From positions 1,674,001-1,738,000 of the forward strand of contig CP036434.1 in NCBI GenBank assembly GCA_007751475.1: a stretch of DNA of 64,000 nucleotides, read 5' to 3'. Below are positions 34,841 to 43,656 of the stretch, piece after piece. Each line of letters opens with the position of its first letter. The stretch's first letter is position 1. Position numbers and translations under genes: made by a program. Under the pieces are notes generated by a model. The model saw only the letters and a list, made by a program, of their open reading frames with translations, was not told where the DNA came from and did not search any database. The DNA is from Saltatorellus ferox. Its GTDB lineage: Bacteria > Planctomycetota > UBA1135 > GCA-002686595.

Positions 34841-36124
34841 ATGACTCAGCCGTCCCCGGCCAGCCTCTTGACCGTCGCCGAGCGCACGCCGCTCATCACG
34901 AACGACGCGGTCATCCTCGGCATCCTGATCGTTCTTCTGAGCCTCGTCTTCGCCACCGAGAGCAGCAGCCGGGCGATCTTCCGCGGCTTCTATCGCTTCG
35001 TGCCAGGGCTCCTGCTCTGCTACTTCCTGCCGGGGCTCCTCGGCAGCTTCGGCGTCATCGATGCGGAGAACTCGGAGCTCTACTTCGTGGCGTCGAGGTA
35101 TCTCCTCCCCGCGAGCCTCGTCCTGCTGACCCTGAGCCTCGACCTGCCGGCGATCTGGCGTCTCGGTCCGAAGATCCTCGTGATGTTCGCCACGGGCACG
35201 CTCGGCGTGATGATCGGTGGGCCGATCGCGCTCCTCGCCTGCAGCGTCTTCGCTCCGGATCTTCTCGGGGGAGCCGGGCCAGACGCCGTCTGGCGCGGGA
35301 TGACGACGGTCGCGGGTAGCTGGATCGGCGGAGGCGCGAACCAGGCCGCGATGAAGGAGGTCTTCGGCGCAGGCGACGCGGTCTTCTCGATCTGGATTGC
35401 GGTCGACGTGCTCGTCGCCAATCTCTGGCTGGCAGTGCTTCTCTACGGCGCGGGCATCGCGAAGCGCATCGATGCGTACACCGGCGCCGATACCCGCGCC
35501 ATCGAGGAACTGAAGCTGAAGGTCGGGACCTACCAGGCCGAGAACGCGCGGATTGCCAGCAGCAACGATCTCTTCTCGATCCTGGGGATCGGCTTTGGAG
35601 CGACCGCGCTCGCCCACGCGGGCGCCGACCGCCTGGCCCCCTGGATCTCGCAGAGCTATCCTGGACTCGCGAAGTTCAGCCTGACGAGCGGCTTCTTCTG
35701 GCTGATCGTGATCTCGTCCGCGCTCGGTGTCCTCGCGTCGCTGACGCCCCTGCGCCGGCTGGAAGCCGCAGGAGCCTCCAGGATCGGCAGCGTCTTCCTC
35801 TACATCCTCGTGGCGACGATCGGCATGAACATGAACCTGCTGGCCGTCGTGGACAGGCCGGTTCTCTTCGTCATCGGCTTCGTCTGGATCTCCGTTCACG
35901 CGCTGTTGATGCTGGGCATGGCGAAGCTCATCAAGGCGCCGTTCTTCTTCGTCGCCGTGGGCAGCCAGGCGAACATCGGCGGCGCGGCGTCGGCCCCGGT
36001 CGTCGCGTCGGCTTTTCACCCGGTGCTCGCGCCCGTGGGGGTGATGATGGCGGTGCTGGGCTACGTGGTCGGAACCTACGGTGCGTGGCTTTGCGGGCTC
36101 GTGCTGCAGGCGATCGCTACTTGA
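34841..36124 (+). CDS. DUF819-family membrane protein
   Basis: A protein of 427 residues with about ten membrane helices. It matches the DUF819 family, which is related to sodium-dependent secondary transporters and resembles YjcL. Family-like stretches include SWIGGGANQAAMKEVF between helices and VAVGSQANIGGAASAPVVA near the end, a glycine-rich re-entrant feature. It would act in the cytoplasmic membrane; the substrate is unknown. It is divergent from the TerB-like gene with 228 bp between starts, and its end lies 4 bp from the convergent TIM-barrel gene. Confidence 0.85.
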   Translation: MTQPSPASLLTVAERTPLITNDAVILGILIVLLSLVFATESSSRAIFRGFYRFVPGLLLCYFLPGLLGSFGVIDAENSELYFVASRYLLPASLVLLTLSLDLPAIWRLGPKILVMFATGTLGVMIGGPIALLACSVFAPDLLGGAGPDAVWRGMTTVAGSWIGGGANQAAMKEVFGAGDAVFSIWIAVDVLVANLWLAVLLYGAGIAKRIDAYTGADTRAIEELKLKVGTYQAENARIASSNDLFSILGIGFGATALAHAGADRLAPWISQSYPGLAKFSLTSGFFWLIVISSALGVLASLTPLRRLEAAGASRIGSVFLYILVATIGMNMNLLAVVDRPVLFVIGFVWISVHALLMLGMAKLIKAPFFFVAVGSQANIGGAASAPVVASAFHPVLAPVGVMMAVLGYVVGTYGAWLCGLVLQAIAT

Positions 36125-36128
36125 GCGT

Positions 36129-36833
36129 TCAGACCTGCGGCGTGGCAGCCGGCAGGAAGCACTGCCGCGCTAGTTCCAGCTGGAAGCCGATCTCGTCCTC
36201 GTCGACGCAGCTCTCCAGGATCACCGTCGTCTCGGGGACGAGCGAGGCGAGGCTCTGGAACTCGTGCACGACGCCGTACATCAGCGGCTGGTGGCCGCAG
36301 CTGTGGTCGAGCTGGCTCAGGTGGATCTGGCCCACGCGCGAGCCGATCGCGCGGAGCATGCGCCGCGCTTCGATCAGGCTCGGATCCACCTGGTAGACGT
36401 GCGCGAGATCCAGGCAGACACGCGCCTCCGGAAGCTCGGCGAGGATCTTTTCCATCTCCGCGGTCGTGCGCCCGGTTCGCTTGCGCCCGTCGGCGTTCTC
36501 GATGAAGACCTTGTCGCCCAGCGGACGCCACGCGCTGGCGTCTAGGATCGCCTCGGAGTGCACGACGATGCCCTCCACGAGCTGGGCGATGCCAGCGAGC
36601 CGCTCCGCGAGCGGGCCCTCCTCGGCGGCGTCGAACTTGCTGGGCGCGTGCAGGCTCACGTGCCCCCCGTACCGCGCGAGGTCCAGCGTCGGCAGCGCCT
36701 CGATCATCTCCTCGAGCTCGTGCATGCGCAGGGCCGAGATCTCGACGCCGCTGACGTCGTGGGCTTCGAGCATGCGCAGGGCCGCGCGGAAGTCGCCCTT
36801 GGTCAGGGCACCGGTGGAGTAGCCGTACCGCAT
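36129..36833 (-). CDS. TIM-barrel sugar-phosphate isomerase/epimerase-like protein
   Basis: A protein of 234 residues from the ATG at 36833. The start further upstream would overlap the previous gene. The sequence follows the xylose-isomerase-like TIM barrel: GHVSLHAPSKF, IENADGRKRTGRT, VCLDLAHVYQVDPS and IHLSQLDHSCGH supply the His, Glu and Asp residues that usually bind a divalent metal, and VILESCVDEDE ends the barrel. These enzymes act on sugars or other small polyols. The gene follows the nucleotidyltransferase-like gene after one base, so the two are translationally coupled and probably work in one process, which I cannot name. Confidence 0.72.
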   Translation of the reverse strand: MRYGYSTGALTKGDFRAALRMLEAHDVSGVEISALRMHELEEMIEALPTLDLARYGGHVSLHAPSKFDAAEEGPLAERLAGIAQLVEGIVVHSEAILDASAWRPLGDKVFIENADGRKRTGRTTAEMEKILAELPEARVCLDLAHVYQVDPSLIEARRMLRAIGSRVGQIHLSQLDHSCGHQPLMYGVVHEFQSLASLVPETTVILESCVDEDEIGFQLELARQCFLPAATPQV

Positions 36834-36834
36834 C

Positions 36835-37881
36835 CTAGAAGACCCCGTAGCGCTGAATGGCATCGGAGAAGAGGCTCTTCTCATCGAAGAAGAACGCCTG
36901 GACCGCGCGCCCGAAGTCGCGGCCGATCACGCGGGCGCTCTGCCAGATCTCGTCCGTGTCGGCGTCCGCTCGGCTGAGCTTCTCCAGCCTCCCGCGCTGA
37001 TCGGGGTCGTCCACGAGCGCGAGGAAACGGTCGTACGCTTCGAAGAGCGGAGCCGCCAGTGCGTCCATGTCGCGCGACTCGGCCGTGACGCTCGCCAGCA
37101 GTTCCACGGGCGTTCGCTCCACGTCGGCGACGAGCGCTTCCAGCAGCTCCGCGCGCGCCTCGGGCGATACGTCGTTGCGCGCGTTCTCGGGCGTCGAGTG
37201 CACGCGTCGAAGGCAGAGCGCCAGCCCGGCCGCGAAGATCAGCTTGCGCGCCGTGCGCAGCTTGAGATTTCGGATCGCCCAGCCGCGGTCGCCGCGCTCG
37301 CGAGCCTTGGCCGCGAAGTCCACCGTGACCGTGCGCCAGTAGCGAACGACGTCGTTCAAGAGCACGTGGGGGATCCGGTCATAGGTGACCGCATCGTCCC
37401 CGAGGTAGGAGTCGAGCACGCTGCGCACGACGCGCCGATGGACCGCGGCGCCCGCGCTCGGCCCGATGGGGGCGGACTCCAGGAGAAGCAGCACCCGCTG
37501 GGTCGTGATCTTGTTCGTATCGGTATCGCCGCCGATCCGGTGGACCAGCTCATGGCTGAAGGCCATCGTCCCGAACGCGCCGCTCGGGTTGGGCGGCTTC
37601 GTGTCGGAGTCCGCCAGGGTGGTGCGGATCCGGTGCACGCTGGGCCAGTGGTCTCGCTTGGCGGGGCCGTCCACCAGAAGCGTCCAGTCGAGGTCCGATC
37701 CGCTCGTCACCTCCTCGCGCGCGAGCGAGCCGAAGGCGACGATCGCCGCGTCCGTGGTGCCGCAGCCTTGGAGGTTCTTGCGCAGTCGGCCGCGCTCGTC
37801 CCGCGCGGCCTCCTTGGCCGCGCGAATCGCGGCCCAGTCGGCTCCGAGCCGCACTTGGAGTTCTTCGAGGAGTGACGCCAT
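36835..37881 (-). CDS. Nucleotidyltransferase-like protein (DUF294-type)
   Basis: A protein of 348 residues. Residues about 49-68 (AFGSLAREEVTSGSDLDWTL) contain the Pol-beta-type nucleotidyltransferase motif GS-x(9)-GSDLD; the GSDLDW aspartates are the metal ligands. The rest is mostly helical with an HVLLNDVVRYWRTVTVDFAA segment and a positively charged stretch (RGWAIRNLKLRTARKL) typical of the DUF294 or signal-transduction NTase group. It could transfer a nucleotide to a protein or small molecule. It is the first gene of a two-gene unit with the TIM-barrel protein. Substrate unknown. Confidence 0.75.
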   Translation of the reverse strand: MASLLEELQVRLGADWAAIRAAKEAARDERGRLRKNLQGCGTTDAAIVAFGSLAREEVTSGSDLDWTLLVDGPAKRDHWPSVHRIRTTLADSDTKPPNPSGAFGTMAFSHELVHRIGGDTDTNKITTQRVLLLLESAPIGPSAGAAVHRRVVRSVLDSYLGDDAVTYDRIPHVLLNDVVRYWRTVTVDFAAKARERGDRGWAIRNLKLRTARKLIFAAGLALCLRRVHSTPENARNDVSPEARAELLEALVADVERTPVELLASVTAESRDMDALAAPLFEAYDRFLALVDDPDQRGRLEKLSRADADTDEIWQSARVIGRDFGRAVQAFFFDEKSLFSDAIQRYGVF

Positions 37882-37968
37882 GGGGCGAGGATCATGGGGG
37901 GCATCGAGGTCTGACGCAAGGCTGACCCATCATCCCGCTCCCATCTCGCTGGCGAACGGCGGATGAGC

Positions 37969-39345
37969 CTACCTGCGTCCCTTGAAGAGGTAGGGCGACT
38001 CGTCGATCATGAGCATCGCGTCGTCTTCGTCGCCGCAGGGGTGGCAAAACCGCTCGGCGACGGTTCCGTCGTCGAAGTGAAGCGTGAGCGTATGACCTTC
38101 CAGCGAGTAGGTTCCCCTGGTAGAGGGTTTCTCGGATCCCGTCACGCCCGAGGTCGTGGAGCCGCCGGTTTCGTGGCTGAAGCTGGCTGCAAAGTAGCCG
38201 GAGGACTCGAACTTGCCGGTGCGCGTGAAGACGATGGTCTTGGAGCCCGAGAAGCTGCCGCTGCTGAAGGCGGTGGAGCCGGTCGACCCGTAGATGTAGG
38301 TGTACCGGCCGCGCAAGCGCCTGCGCTCCAGCGGCGGGAGCAGCAGTTGTTCCGAGCCGTCGATCTCTAGCGCCTTCACCTTGGACTTCTCTCTCGTCTC
38401 CCTGCCCGCTCCGGCATCGCCAGCGGGCTCGAACTCCAAACGTCCCTCGACCTCGTCGAGGAAACCGTACTCATCCAGAGTTCGAAGGATGAGTCTGGCT
38501 TCGTCGGAGCCCTTCTTCCGACGGATCTCGTAGACGCCAGCGTCTGTGGGTTCCTCCCGCAGCAGCTTCTCCCAGTCAATCCGGTCCAGGCGTCCATCCG
38601 CCGGAATGGTCCGGGTGTAGTGACCGTCCGCCGCCAGGTACACGTATTCGACGTTCGTGTCGAGGTCCATGCCGCCGAACGCGTTGAATGTGTTGACCAG
38701 GCTCGTCGTGTAAGCGAGCGCATTGATTCTATCGACAGAGGCGCGTGGCGTCATCGGATCGAAGATCGGGTCCTTCGCCGAAGCGAACCGAAGGTCTCGC
38801 ATGAATGCCTCGAACTCGGCCTCGCGTTCGTACTCGGCGACGCCGTCCGCCGTGCTGAGGTAGAGGACGAGTTCCAGGGCACTCTTCGGTTTCATGGCGA
38901 AAGCACGCGCTTCGACGCCGCGCTTGAGCTCATCCGACCTTGCCCAGTCACGCACATAGGCCACCGGATAACCCTGCCTGGCCTCGGTGAGGGTGACGTC
39001 GTCCAATGTGACGTCGAAGCCGAATCTGTCCGCGCTCAGAAGCGTCAGCGCCGACTGTTTCAGCTGCCCGCGCGTGCCGCGGACCTGCATCAAGGCGATC
39101 TGGCTGATCTCGCCATCCTCGTCGACGTGCGTGAGGTGCAGGTAGGTCTCGCCTGCTCTTGGTTCACCCTCCGTGGCCGTCTTGATCTTCCAGCCGCGGG
39201 GCAGGTGGAAGCGTGCATCGCCCACTTCCTGAAGCTGCTTCTCCAGCAGCGGTCCGTCGCCTGGCAACAACGGGGCGGCGCCTGTGCCAACCGACGGTCC
39301 CATCCACACGGCGGCCACGAGGCCCATTTCGAGAACCACTTTCAT
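37969..39345 (-). CDS. Secreted protein of unknown function
   Basis: A protein of 458 residues with a signal peptide (VVLEMGLVAAVWMGPSVGTGAA). The N-terminal half begins with LPRGWKIKTATEGEPRAGE, like a small beta-rich domain, and has a conserved-looking LIF/DPMTP segment. The C-terminal ~120 residues are beta-rich (RRLRGRYTYIYGSTGSTAF, SKTIVFTRTGKFESSGYFA, STRGTYSLEGHTLTLHFDDG), a pattern of small lipocalin-like barrels that read as 'response of protein to ligand'. Two cysteines sit at CHPCGDED. I do not recognise the family. It is divergent from the small membrane protein downstream. Confidence 0.62.
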   Translation of the reverse strand: MKVVLEMGLVAAVWMGPSVGTGAAPLLPGDGPLLEKQLQEVGDARFHLPRGWKIKTATEGEPRAGETYLHLTHVDEDGEISQIALMQVRGTRGQLKQSALTLLSADRFGFDVTLDDVTLTEARQGYPVAYVRDWARSDELKRGVEARAFAMKPKSALELVLYLSTADGVAEYEREAEFEAFMRDLRFASAKDPIFDPMTPRASVDRINALAYTTSLVNTFNAFGGMDLDTNVEYVYLAADGHYTRTIPADGRLDRIDWEKLLREEPTDAGVYEIRRKKGSDEARLILRTLDEYGFLDEVEGRLEFEPAGDAGAGRETREKSKVKALEIDGSEQLLLPPLERRRLRGRYTYIYGSTGSTAFSSGSFSGSKTIVFTRTGKFESSGYFAASFSHETGGSTTSGVTGSEKPSTRGTYSLEGHTLTLHFDDGTVAERFCHPCGDEDDAMLMIDESPYLFKGRR

Positions 39346-39387
39346 GGCGCCATGATACGTCGTTCCCGTTGTAGCCTCTGCCCCGCC

Positions 39388-39933
39388 ATGGGGGATGAAG
39401 AAGAACAGACAGCGCTCACGGCGGCGCTCATCAAGCTCGTGCTCCTGGCGGCCGTGGTGACGGCGCCGATCTTCCTCTTCGGCGAGGGGTTCGAGCCGAA
39501 GTACCTGTGGCGCGTCGCCGCTTCCAACGGCGCGTGCGTTCTGCTCTGCCTCGGGCTATTGGCGCTCCTGAAGCGGGGCCGCACAGCGCTCGCCGCGGGA
39601 ACCCTCGTCTACGGCCTGCTGGCGCTCGTGGGCACGCTCGCCTGGTCGAACGGCGAGCCGGTCCACGTGAACGTGATCAACTTCACGCTGGTCGCCGTGC
39701 TCGCGAGCGTGATCGCCGCCCGCCGCGACCTGCTCGCGGTAGGCGCGATCTCGGCGGCGCTGATGGTCGGCATCGCCTGGAAGCAGCCTGCGGGTCAGCT
39801 GACCGGAGAAGCGCTGGAAGAGGCCCGGTTCGAGTCCATCGTTCAGTTCCTTCCGACGTTCTGCGTCGTGATCGGCGTGCTATGGATCGGTCGCAGAGCC
39901 CGAGGCCCCGCGACCGATTCCTCGATCAGTTGA
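39388..39933 (+). CDS. Small integral membrane protein
   Basis: A protein of 181 residues with four or five hydrophobic helices (IKLVLLAAVVTAPIFLFG, GACVLLCLGLLALL, ALAAGTLVYGLLALVGTLAW, HVNVINFTLVAVLASVIA, FLPTFCVVIGVLWIG). The ATG at 39388 is preferred; ORFs starting upstream extend through the divergent promoter of the secreted-protein gene. The pattern is reminiscent of the 7TMR or histidine-kinase N-terminal membrane segments, but no kinase follows. Its stop overlaps the convergent spondin gene by 8 bases. Function unknown. Confidence 0.65.
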   Translation: MGDEEEQTALTAALIKLVLLAAVVTAPIFLFGEGFEPKYLWRVAASNGACVLLCLGLLALLKRGRTALAAGTLVYGLLALVGTLAWSNGEPVHVNVINFTLVAVLASVIAARRDLLAVGAISAALMVGIAWKQPAGQLTGEALEEARFESIVQFLPTFCVVIGVLWIGRRARGPATDSSIS

Positions 39934-41089
39934 ACTGACCGCGGATCTCGCCGGCGGGGTTGTCGCCCGGGCTGCCGGAGGTGGTGTCGTCTCCGTCGCT
40001 CGTTCTCACGAGGAAGTAGACGTTGCCCGCTTCGAGCTCTGCGCTGAGCGCATCGAGGGGATAGTCGGCGAGGGGGCCCGTCAGCATCGATCCGCGCACG
40101 TCCATGGTGAGCGTATCGCCGCCGAAGCTACCGCCCGCGGGCGCCAGTGGCCCGACGACGGTGGCGACGGCGGGGCCATTCTCCCCTGGGCCCCCAAGGC
40201 GCAGTTCGGCGCCGATCACGTTCTCCAGGTTGCGCTTGGCGAAGACGATGCGCAGGAGCGTTCCGTTCTCGCGGAGCAGCGCGCCCACGCGGGCGGTCGC
40301 CGGCGTCGCCACGGCGGGCACGACGTTGCTGCCGTTCGTGAGGGCGGTGTAGGTCCGCTCTGCCGTGATCGCGGGCGCGCGGCGCATCCGAATCATCACA
40401 TTGGCGTAGCCGGGTCGCGTGAACTGTCCGTTCCGATAGCGGAAGTCGTCCAGGATGCCGCCGCTGCCCGCCGGAAGGAATCCGGGGTGGAGCTCGACCG
40501 TGCCGCCTTCCACGGTGCCGGTGTCAGGCATCATCTGCCCGAAGAACGCGGTGTTCGCGGGCAGCTCGTCGTTCACTTCCGAACCGGCGTCCAGGACGTC
40601 CGCATCGATGAAGTCCTCGAAGATGAACTGCCCCTGGGCGTCGTACACGGGGTGCGCCATCGGGTTTCCGTTGGCGACGAAGGCGTCGTTCGACGGCAGC
40701 ACCATCGACGCATAGGCGAAGAACTGGCTGCCGGGATCCATGGGATTCACGAGCAGCATCCGGAACGCCCGGTCGCCGGGCGCGATCGGGCCATTGGGGC
40801 CGGGGATCGTGGCCTCGAGGCTGCCTGCGCCCGAGGCCAGGAAGCTGCTCGCGATGAAGCCGGTGGCTCCGTCCTCGGCGAGACGCTCCAGGGGAGAGCT
40901 GACCGGCGCTCCCCGGTCATAGAGGTCGAACTGGCCCCCATGGAAACCCACCCAGAACGGCGTCTGGAAGGTGCCCATGGACGGTGCAAGGTTCTCGATG
41001 CTGATCGCGATGCGATCCTGCGCCGATGCGGCGGAGACGAGGGTAAGGGCGAAGAAGAAGGTGGAGGAGTAGCGAGGATACAGTGACAT
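39926..41089 (-). CDS. Secreted spondin-domain/CHRD-domain protein
   Basis: A protein of 387 residues from the ATG at 41089, which begins a signal peptide (STFFFALTLVSAASA). Residues about 26-200 resemble a spondin N-domain: the IENLAPSMGTFQTPFWVGFH opening, SSPLERLAEDGATG, ASMVLPSNDAFVANG and VLDAGSEVNDELP in order. The C-terminal half has the CHRD-type repeat (ALTNGSNVVPAVATPATARV, TGPLADYPLDALSAELEAG) ending in NPAGEIRGQFN. In bacteria these domains are typically surface-exposed and may bind calcium or matrix. The long open frame upstream overlaps argS antisense and is not coding. Confidence 0.78.
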   Translation of the reverse strand: MSLYPRYSSTFFFALTLVSAASAQDRIAISIENLAPSMGTFQTPFWVGFHGGQFDLYDRGAPVSSPLERLAEDGATGFIASSFLASGAGSLEATIPGPNGPIAPGDRAFRMLLVNPMDPGSQFFAYASMVLPSNDAFVANGNPMAHPVYDAQGQFIFEDFIDADVLDAGSEVNDELPANTAFFGQMMPDTGTVEGGTVELHPGFLPAGSGGILDDFRYRNGQFTRPGYANVMIRMRRAPAITAERTYTALTNGSNVVPAVATPATARVGALLRENGTLLRIVFAKRNLENVIGAELRLGGPGENGPAVATVVGPLAPAGGSFGGDTLTMDVRGSMLTGPLADYPLDALSAELEAGNVYFLVRTSDGDDTTSGSPGDNPAGEIRGQFN

Positions 41090-41292
41090 GAATCGTCTGG
41101 AACGCGCACGTTCCTTCGGTGGTGGAGGTCGAGGTGACGCGGGGTCCAGCCGAGTTCGAGTCGAGCCTCTCGCCGTGACGAAGAGTTTTCCGAAACCTGT
41201 ATTTCCGGCAAGCGTGCGGCAAAGCGCCCGGGCCGGAGCGCCCCTATCGAAGTGCCCCCACCGAAGCGCAGAGGCCGAAGCACTCTGGCGCA

Positions 41293-43416
41293 CTACATCC
41301 GCTCGATCGTCGCCACTCCCAGCAGCGAAAGCGCGTGCTGGATCACCCGGCCGGTCGCGTCCACCAGCTGCAAGCGCGTCGCTTTGAGGGCCTCGGTCTC
41401 GGCGTGCATGACCGAGCACTCCTTGTACCAGCGGCTGAACTTCTTGCTCAGCTCGTAGGCGTAGGTGCACACGATCTGGGGGAGAAGCTGCTCCGCGGCC
41501 CGCTCCAAGTTGCGGGGATAGTCCGCGAGGAAGCCGATCAGGTCGCTCTCCAGCTCGTGGTCCAGGAGCGCCCAATCGACGGAGCCGCTGTCCACTTCGC
41601 CGACCTGGCGCAGGATCGAGCGCGTCCGCGCGTAGGCGTACATCATGTACGGGCCCGTGTTGCCGCTGCGCGCGCTCCACTCATCGAGGTCGAAGATGAT
41701 CTTCGAGCTGTTGACCTGGTTGAGCATGCCGTAGCGCATGGTCGCCAACGCGATCCGGTGGGCCGCTTCGTCGATCTCCTCCTGGGGCCAGTCGCCGATG
41801 TACTTGTCGAGGAACTCCTCGCGAACCTTCGAGAGCAGTCGCTCTTCGAGCTGCGAGAAGAGGATGACGTTGCCCTTGCGGCTGCTCATCTTCCCGTCCG
41901 GCAGGACCACCTGGGCGTAGCCGAGGTGCTGGCACTTCGAGGCCTGCTCGTAGCCCATGAGCTCGAGGCACTTGAAGACCTGCTGGAAGTGCAGCGTCTG
42001 CGCGTCATCCACCACGTAGAGCGATCGATCGACGCCGAACTCATCGAACTTGCGGCGGGCGAGCGCGAGATCGCGCGTCGCGTACAGCGCCGTGCCGTCC
42101 GTCTTGATGAGCACGCAGAACCCGAGGCCGTACTCCGAGAGGTCCGCGCCGATGGCGCCTTCGGACTCCTTGAAGACGCCGGTCCCGAGGTGTTCGCGCA
42201 CCAGCGCCTTGGACTCCTCGCCCAGCTCGGACTCGAAGAAGTCGTGATCGAACCGCGAATCGATCCAGCGATAGATGCGCTTGAACTCGTCCATGGACCA
42301 GTCCTTCGTTTCCTTCCACTGCTCCCAGATCTCGCCGCTTCCGCTCTCGATGGCCTGGAGCACGGCGCTGACCTCGGCGTTGCGGCGACGGAACTCATCG
42401 AGCACCTTCACGTCCGCCGGGAGCGCGCCGTCCTTGCGGTATACCTCGGCCACCTCTTCGCCCACGGCAGCGTCCGCCGGAAGCACCGCGATGGTCTCGT
42501 TGTCGTCAGAGATTCCGAGTTCGGCCTCGCTCAGGAGCATGCCGGTGGAGAGAACGCCCTTGCGTTTCACCACGCCGACTTCCTTGCCGGCGATCCGCTG
42601 GCCGGGCGCCGCGTACGCGACGCGGTTCCCCGCTGCGAAGCCGCCAACGCCCGCCACGACGGTCACCGTCTCTCCGCCGAGGCGGACCTCCGCCACGTGC
42701 CACTTCGGCTCCTCCGCGTGCGGGGCGCACGAGACGACCTCGGCCACGAGCACGCCGGGACGCGGCGCGCGCGTCAGCGTGTCCAGGGAGAGGAGCTCGG
42801 TCGCGGTCGAGTACTGCTCACCGAGGAACTCACCGCGGTGGGTGGTAGGGATCTCGCCCTGGAACTGCGTGCGCAGGTGCCAGAGGCACTTCGCGACGTG
42901 GGTGCCCTCGTCGCCGATGTAGTTGACGGGAACGACCTCGTTGCCGACCCAATCCAGGAGCCGCGCGATCGAGTCGCCGAGGGAAGCGTTCCGCAGGTGC
43001 CCCACGTGGAACGCCTTGTGGGTGTTCGGCTGGGAGTACTCGACCATCACCTTCTCGCCTCGCGCGTCGCGACGGGCGAGGAACGGGCCGTCCAGGATGG
43101 CCGGAATGGTGGCGCCCGCGAGCTCGGCCCGCGCCACGTAGAAGTTCAGGTACGGCCCGGCCACGACGACCTTCTCGAGGCCTGCGGCGCTGAGCATCGT
43201 CTCGGTGATGCCCTCTCCGAGCTGCGTGGCAATCTGCGGCGGGGCCTTGCGGAGCACCTTCGACAGGCGAAAGCAGGGGAAGGCCAGATCGCCCATTTTG
43301 GGATCCTTGGGGCGCTCCAGCCAGCTCTCCAGGTCCGCCGCGGCCATCTCCGTGTCGAATGGGGCGGACGCCAGGAGCCCTTGGATCATCTGCGCGATCT
43401 CTGCTTCGTACTGCAT
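41293..43416 (-). CDS. argS: Arginyl-tRNA synthetase with inserted PheT/EMAP-II-like tRNA-binding domain
   Basis: A protein of 707 residues from the ATG at 43416; the open frame starts 13 codons earlier without added homology. The class I signature HVGH is at 137-140 and GKMSSRKGN near 508-516 matches KMSKS. Arg-specific features include YSQPNTHKAFHVGHLRN and the C-terminal anticodon-binding helical domain. Typical bacterial ArgS is about 550-590 residues; the surplus is an insertion at about 213-327 (PGVLVAEVVSCAPH, VVAGVGGFAAGNRVAYA, KGVLSTGMLLSEAELGIS, LPADAAVGEEV). This closely follows the pattern of the B1 OB-fold of PheT and EMAP II. It charges tRNA-Arg; the insert may hold the tRNA more tightly. 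Confidence 0.94.
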   Translation of the reverse strand: MQYEAEIAQMIQGLLASAPFDTEMAAADLESWLERPKDPKMGDLAFPCFRLSKVLRKAPPQIATQLGEGITETMLSAAGLEKVVVAGPYLNFYVARAELAGATIPAILDGPFLARRDARGEKVMVEYSQPNTHKAFHVGHLRNASLGDSIARLLDWVGNEVVPVNYIGDEGTHVAKCLWHLRTQFQGEIPTTHRGEFLGEQYSTATELLSLDTLTRAPRPGVLVAEVVSCAPHAEEPKWHVAEVRLGGETVTVVAGVGGFAAGNRVAYAAPGQRIAGKEVGVVKRKGVLSTGMLLSEAELGISDDNETIAVLPADAAVGEEVAEVYRKDGALPADVKVLDEFRRRNAEVSAVLQAIESGSGEIWEQWKETKDWSMDEFKRIYRWIDSRFDHDFFESELGEESKALVREHLGTGVFKESEGAIGADLSEYGLGFCVLIKTDGTALYATRDLALARRKFDEFGVDRSLYVVDDAQTLHFQQVFKCLELMGYEQASKCQHLGYAQVVLPDGKMSSRKGNVILFSQLEERLLSKVREEFLDKYIGDWPQEEIDEAAHRIALATMRYGMLNQVNSSKIIFDLDEWSARSGNTGPYMMYAYARTRSILRQVGEVDSGSVDWALLDHELESDLIGFLADYPRNLERAAEQLLPQIVCTYAYELSKKFSRWYKECSVMHAETEALKATRLQLVDATGRVIQHALSLLGVATIERM

Positions 43417-43656
43417 GCGCGGTAGGGAACCAGAGTCGCGTCGGAGAGCGGCCAAGAAACGGACGAAAAGGCGGCTCTGGCATTGCGGACACGCGCCGGA
43501 TCGAGGACCGCATGGATGGGCCTGGATCGTCGACCCACCGTTCGTTTTTTGTTCATTTTATCTATTCTGGAAAAGCCAGCGCCTCGGCTAGGCTGAGGTT
43601 CTTCCCGGTCCAGGTCCGATGGGGGCCGCCGACGCCAAAATCCCTTCCTTCTCGCC
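43417..43656. promoter_or_regulatory. Divergent intergenic region with an AT-rich block
   Basis: The 240 bases between argS and the divergent secreted-protein gene contain an unusually AT-rich run at about 43540-43572 (TTTTTTGTTCATTTTATC) for this GC-rich DNA. It probably holds promoter elements; no clear -35/-10 pair was assigned. Confidence 0.35.

Noticed and set aside
34613..36019. N-terminal extension of the TerB-like gene to 783 residues.
   Set aside because: The extension is antisense to the DUF819 membrane protein and is charged, repeat-like shadow sequence. The ATG at 34612 starts the recognisable part.
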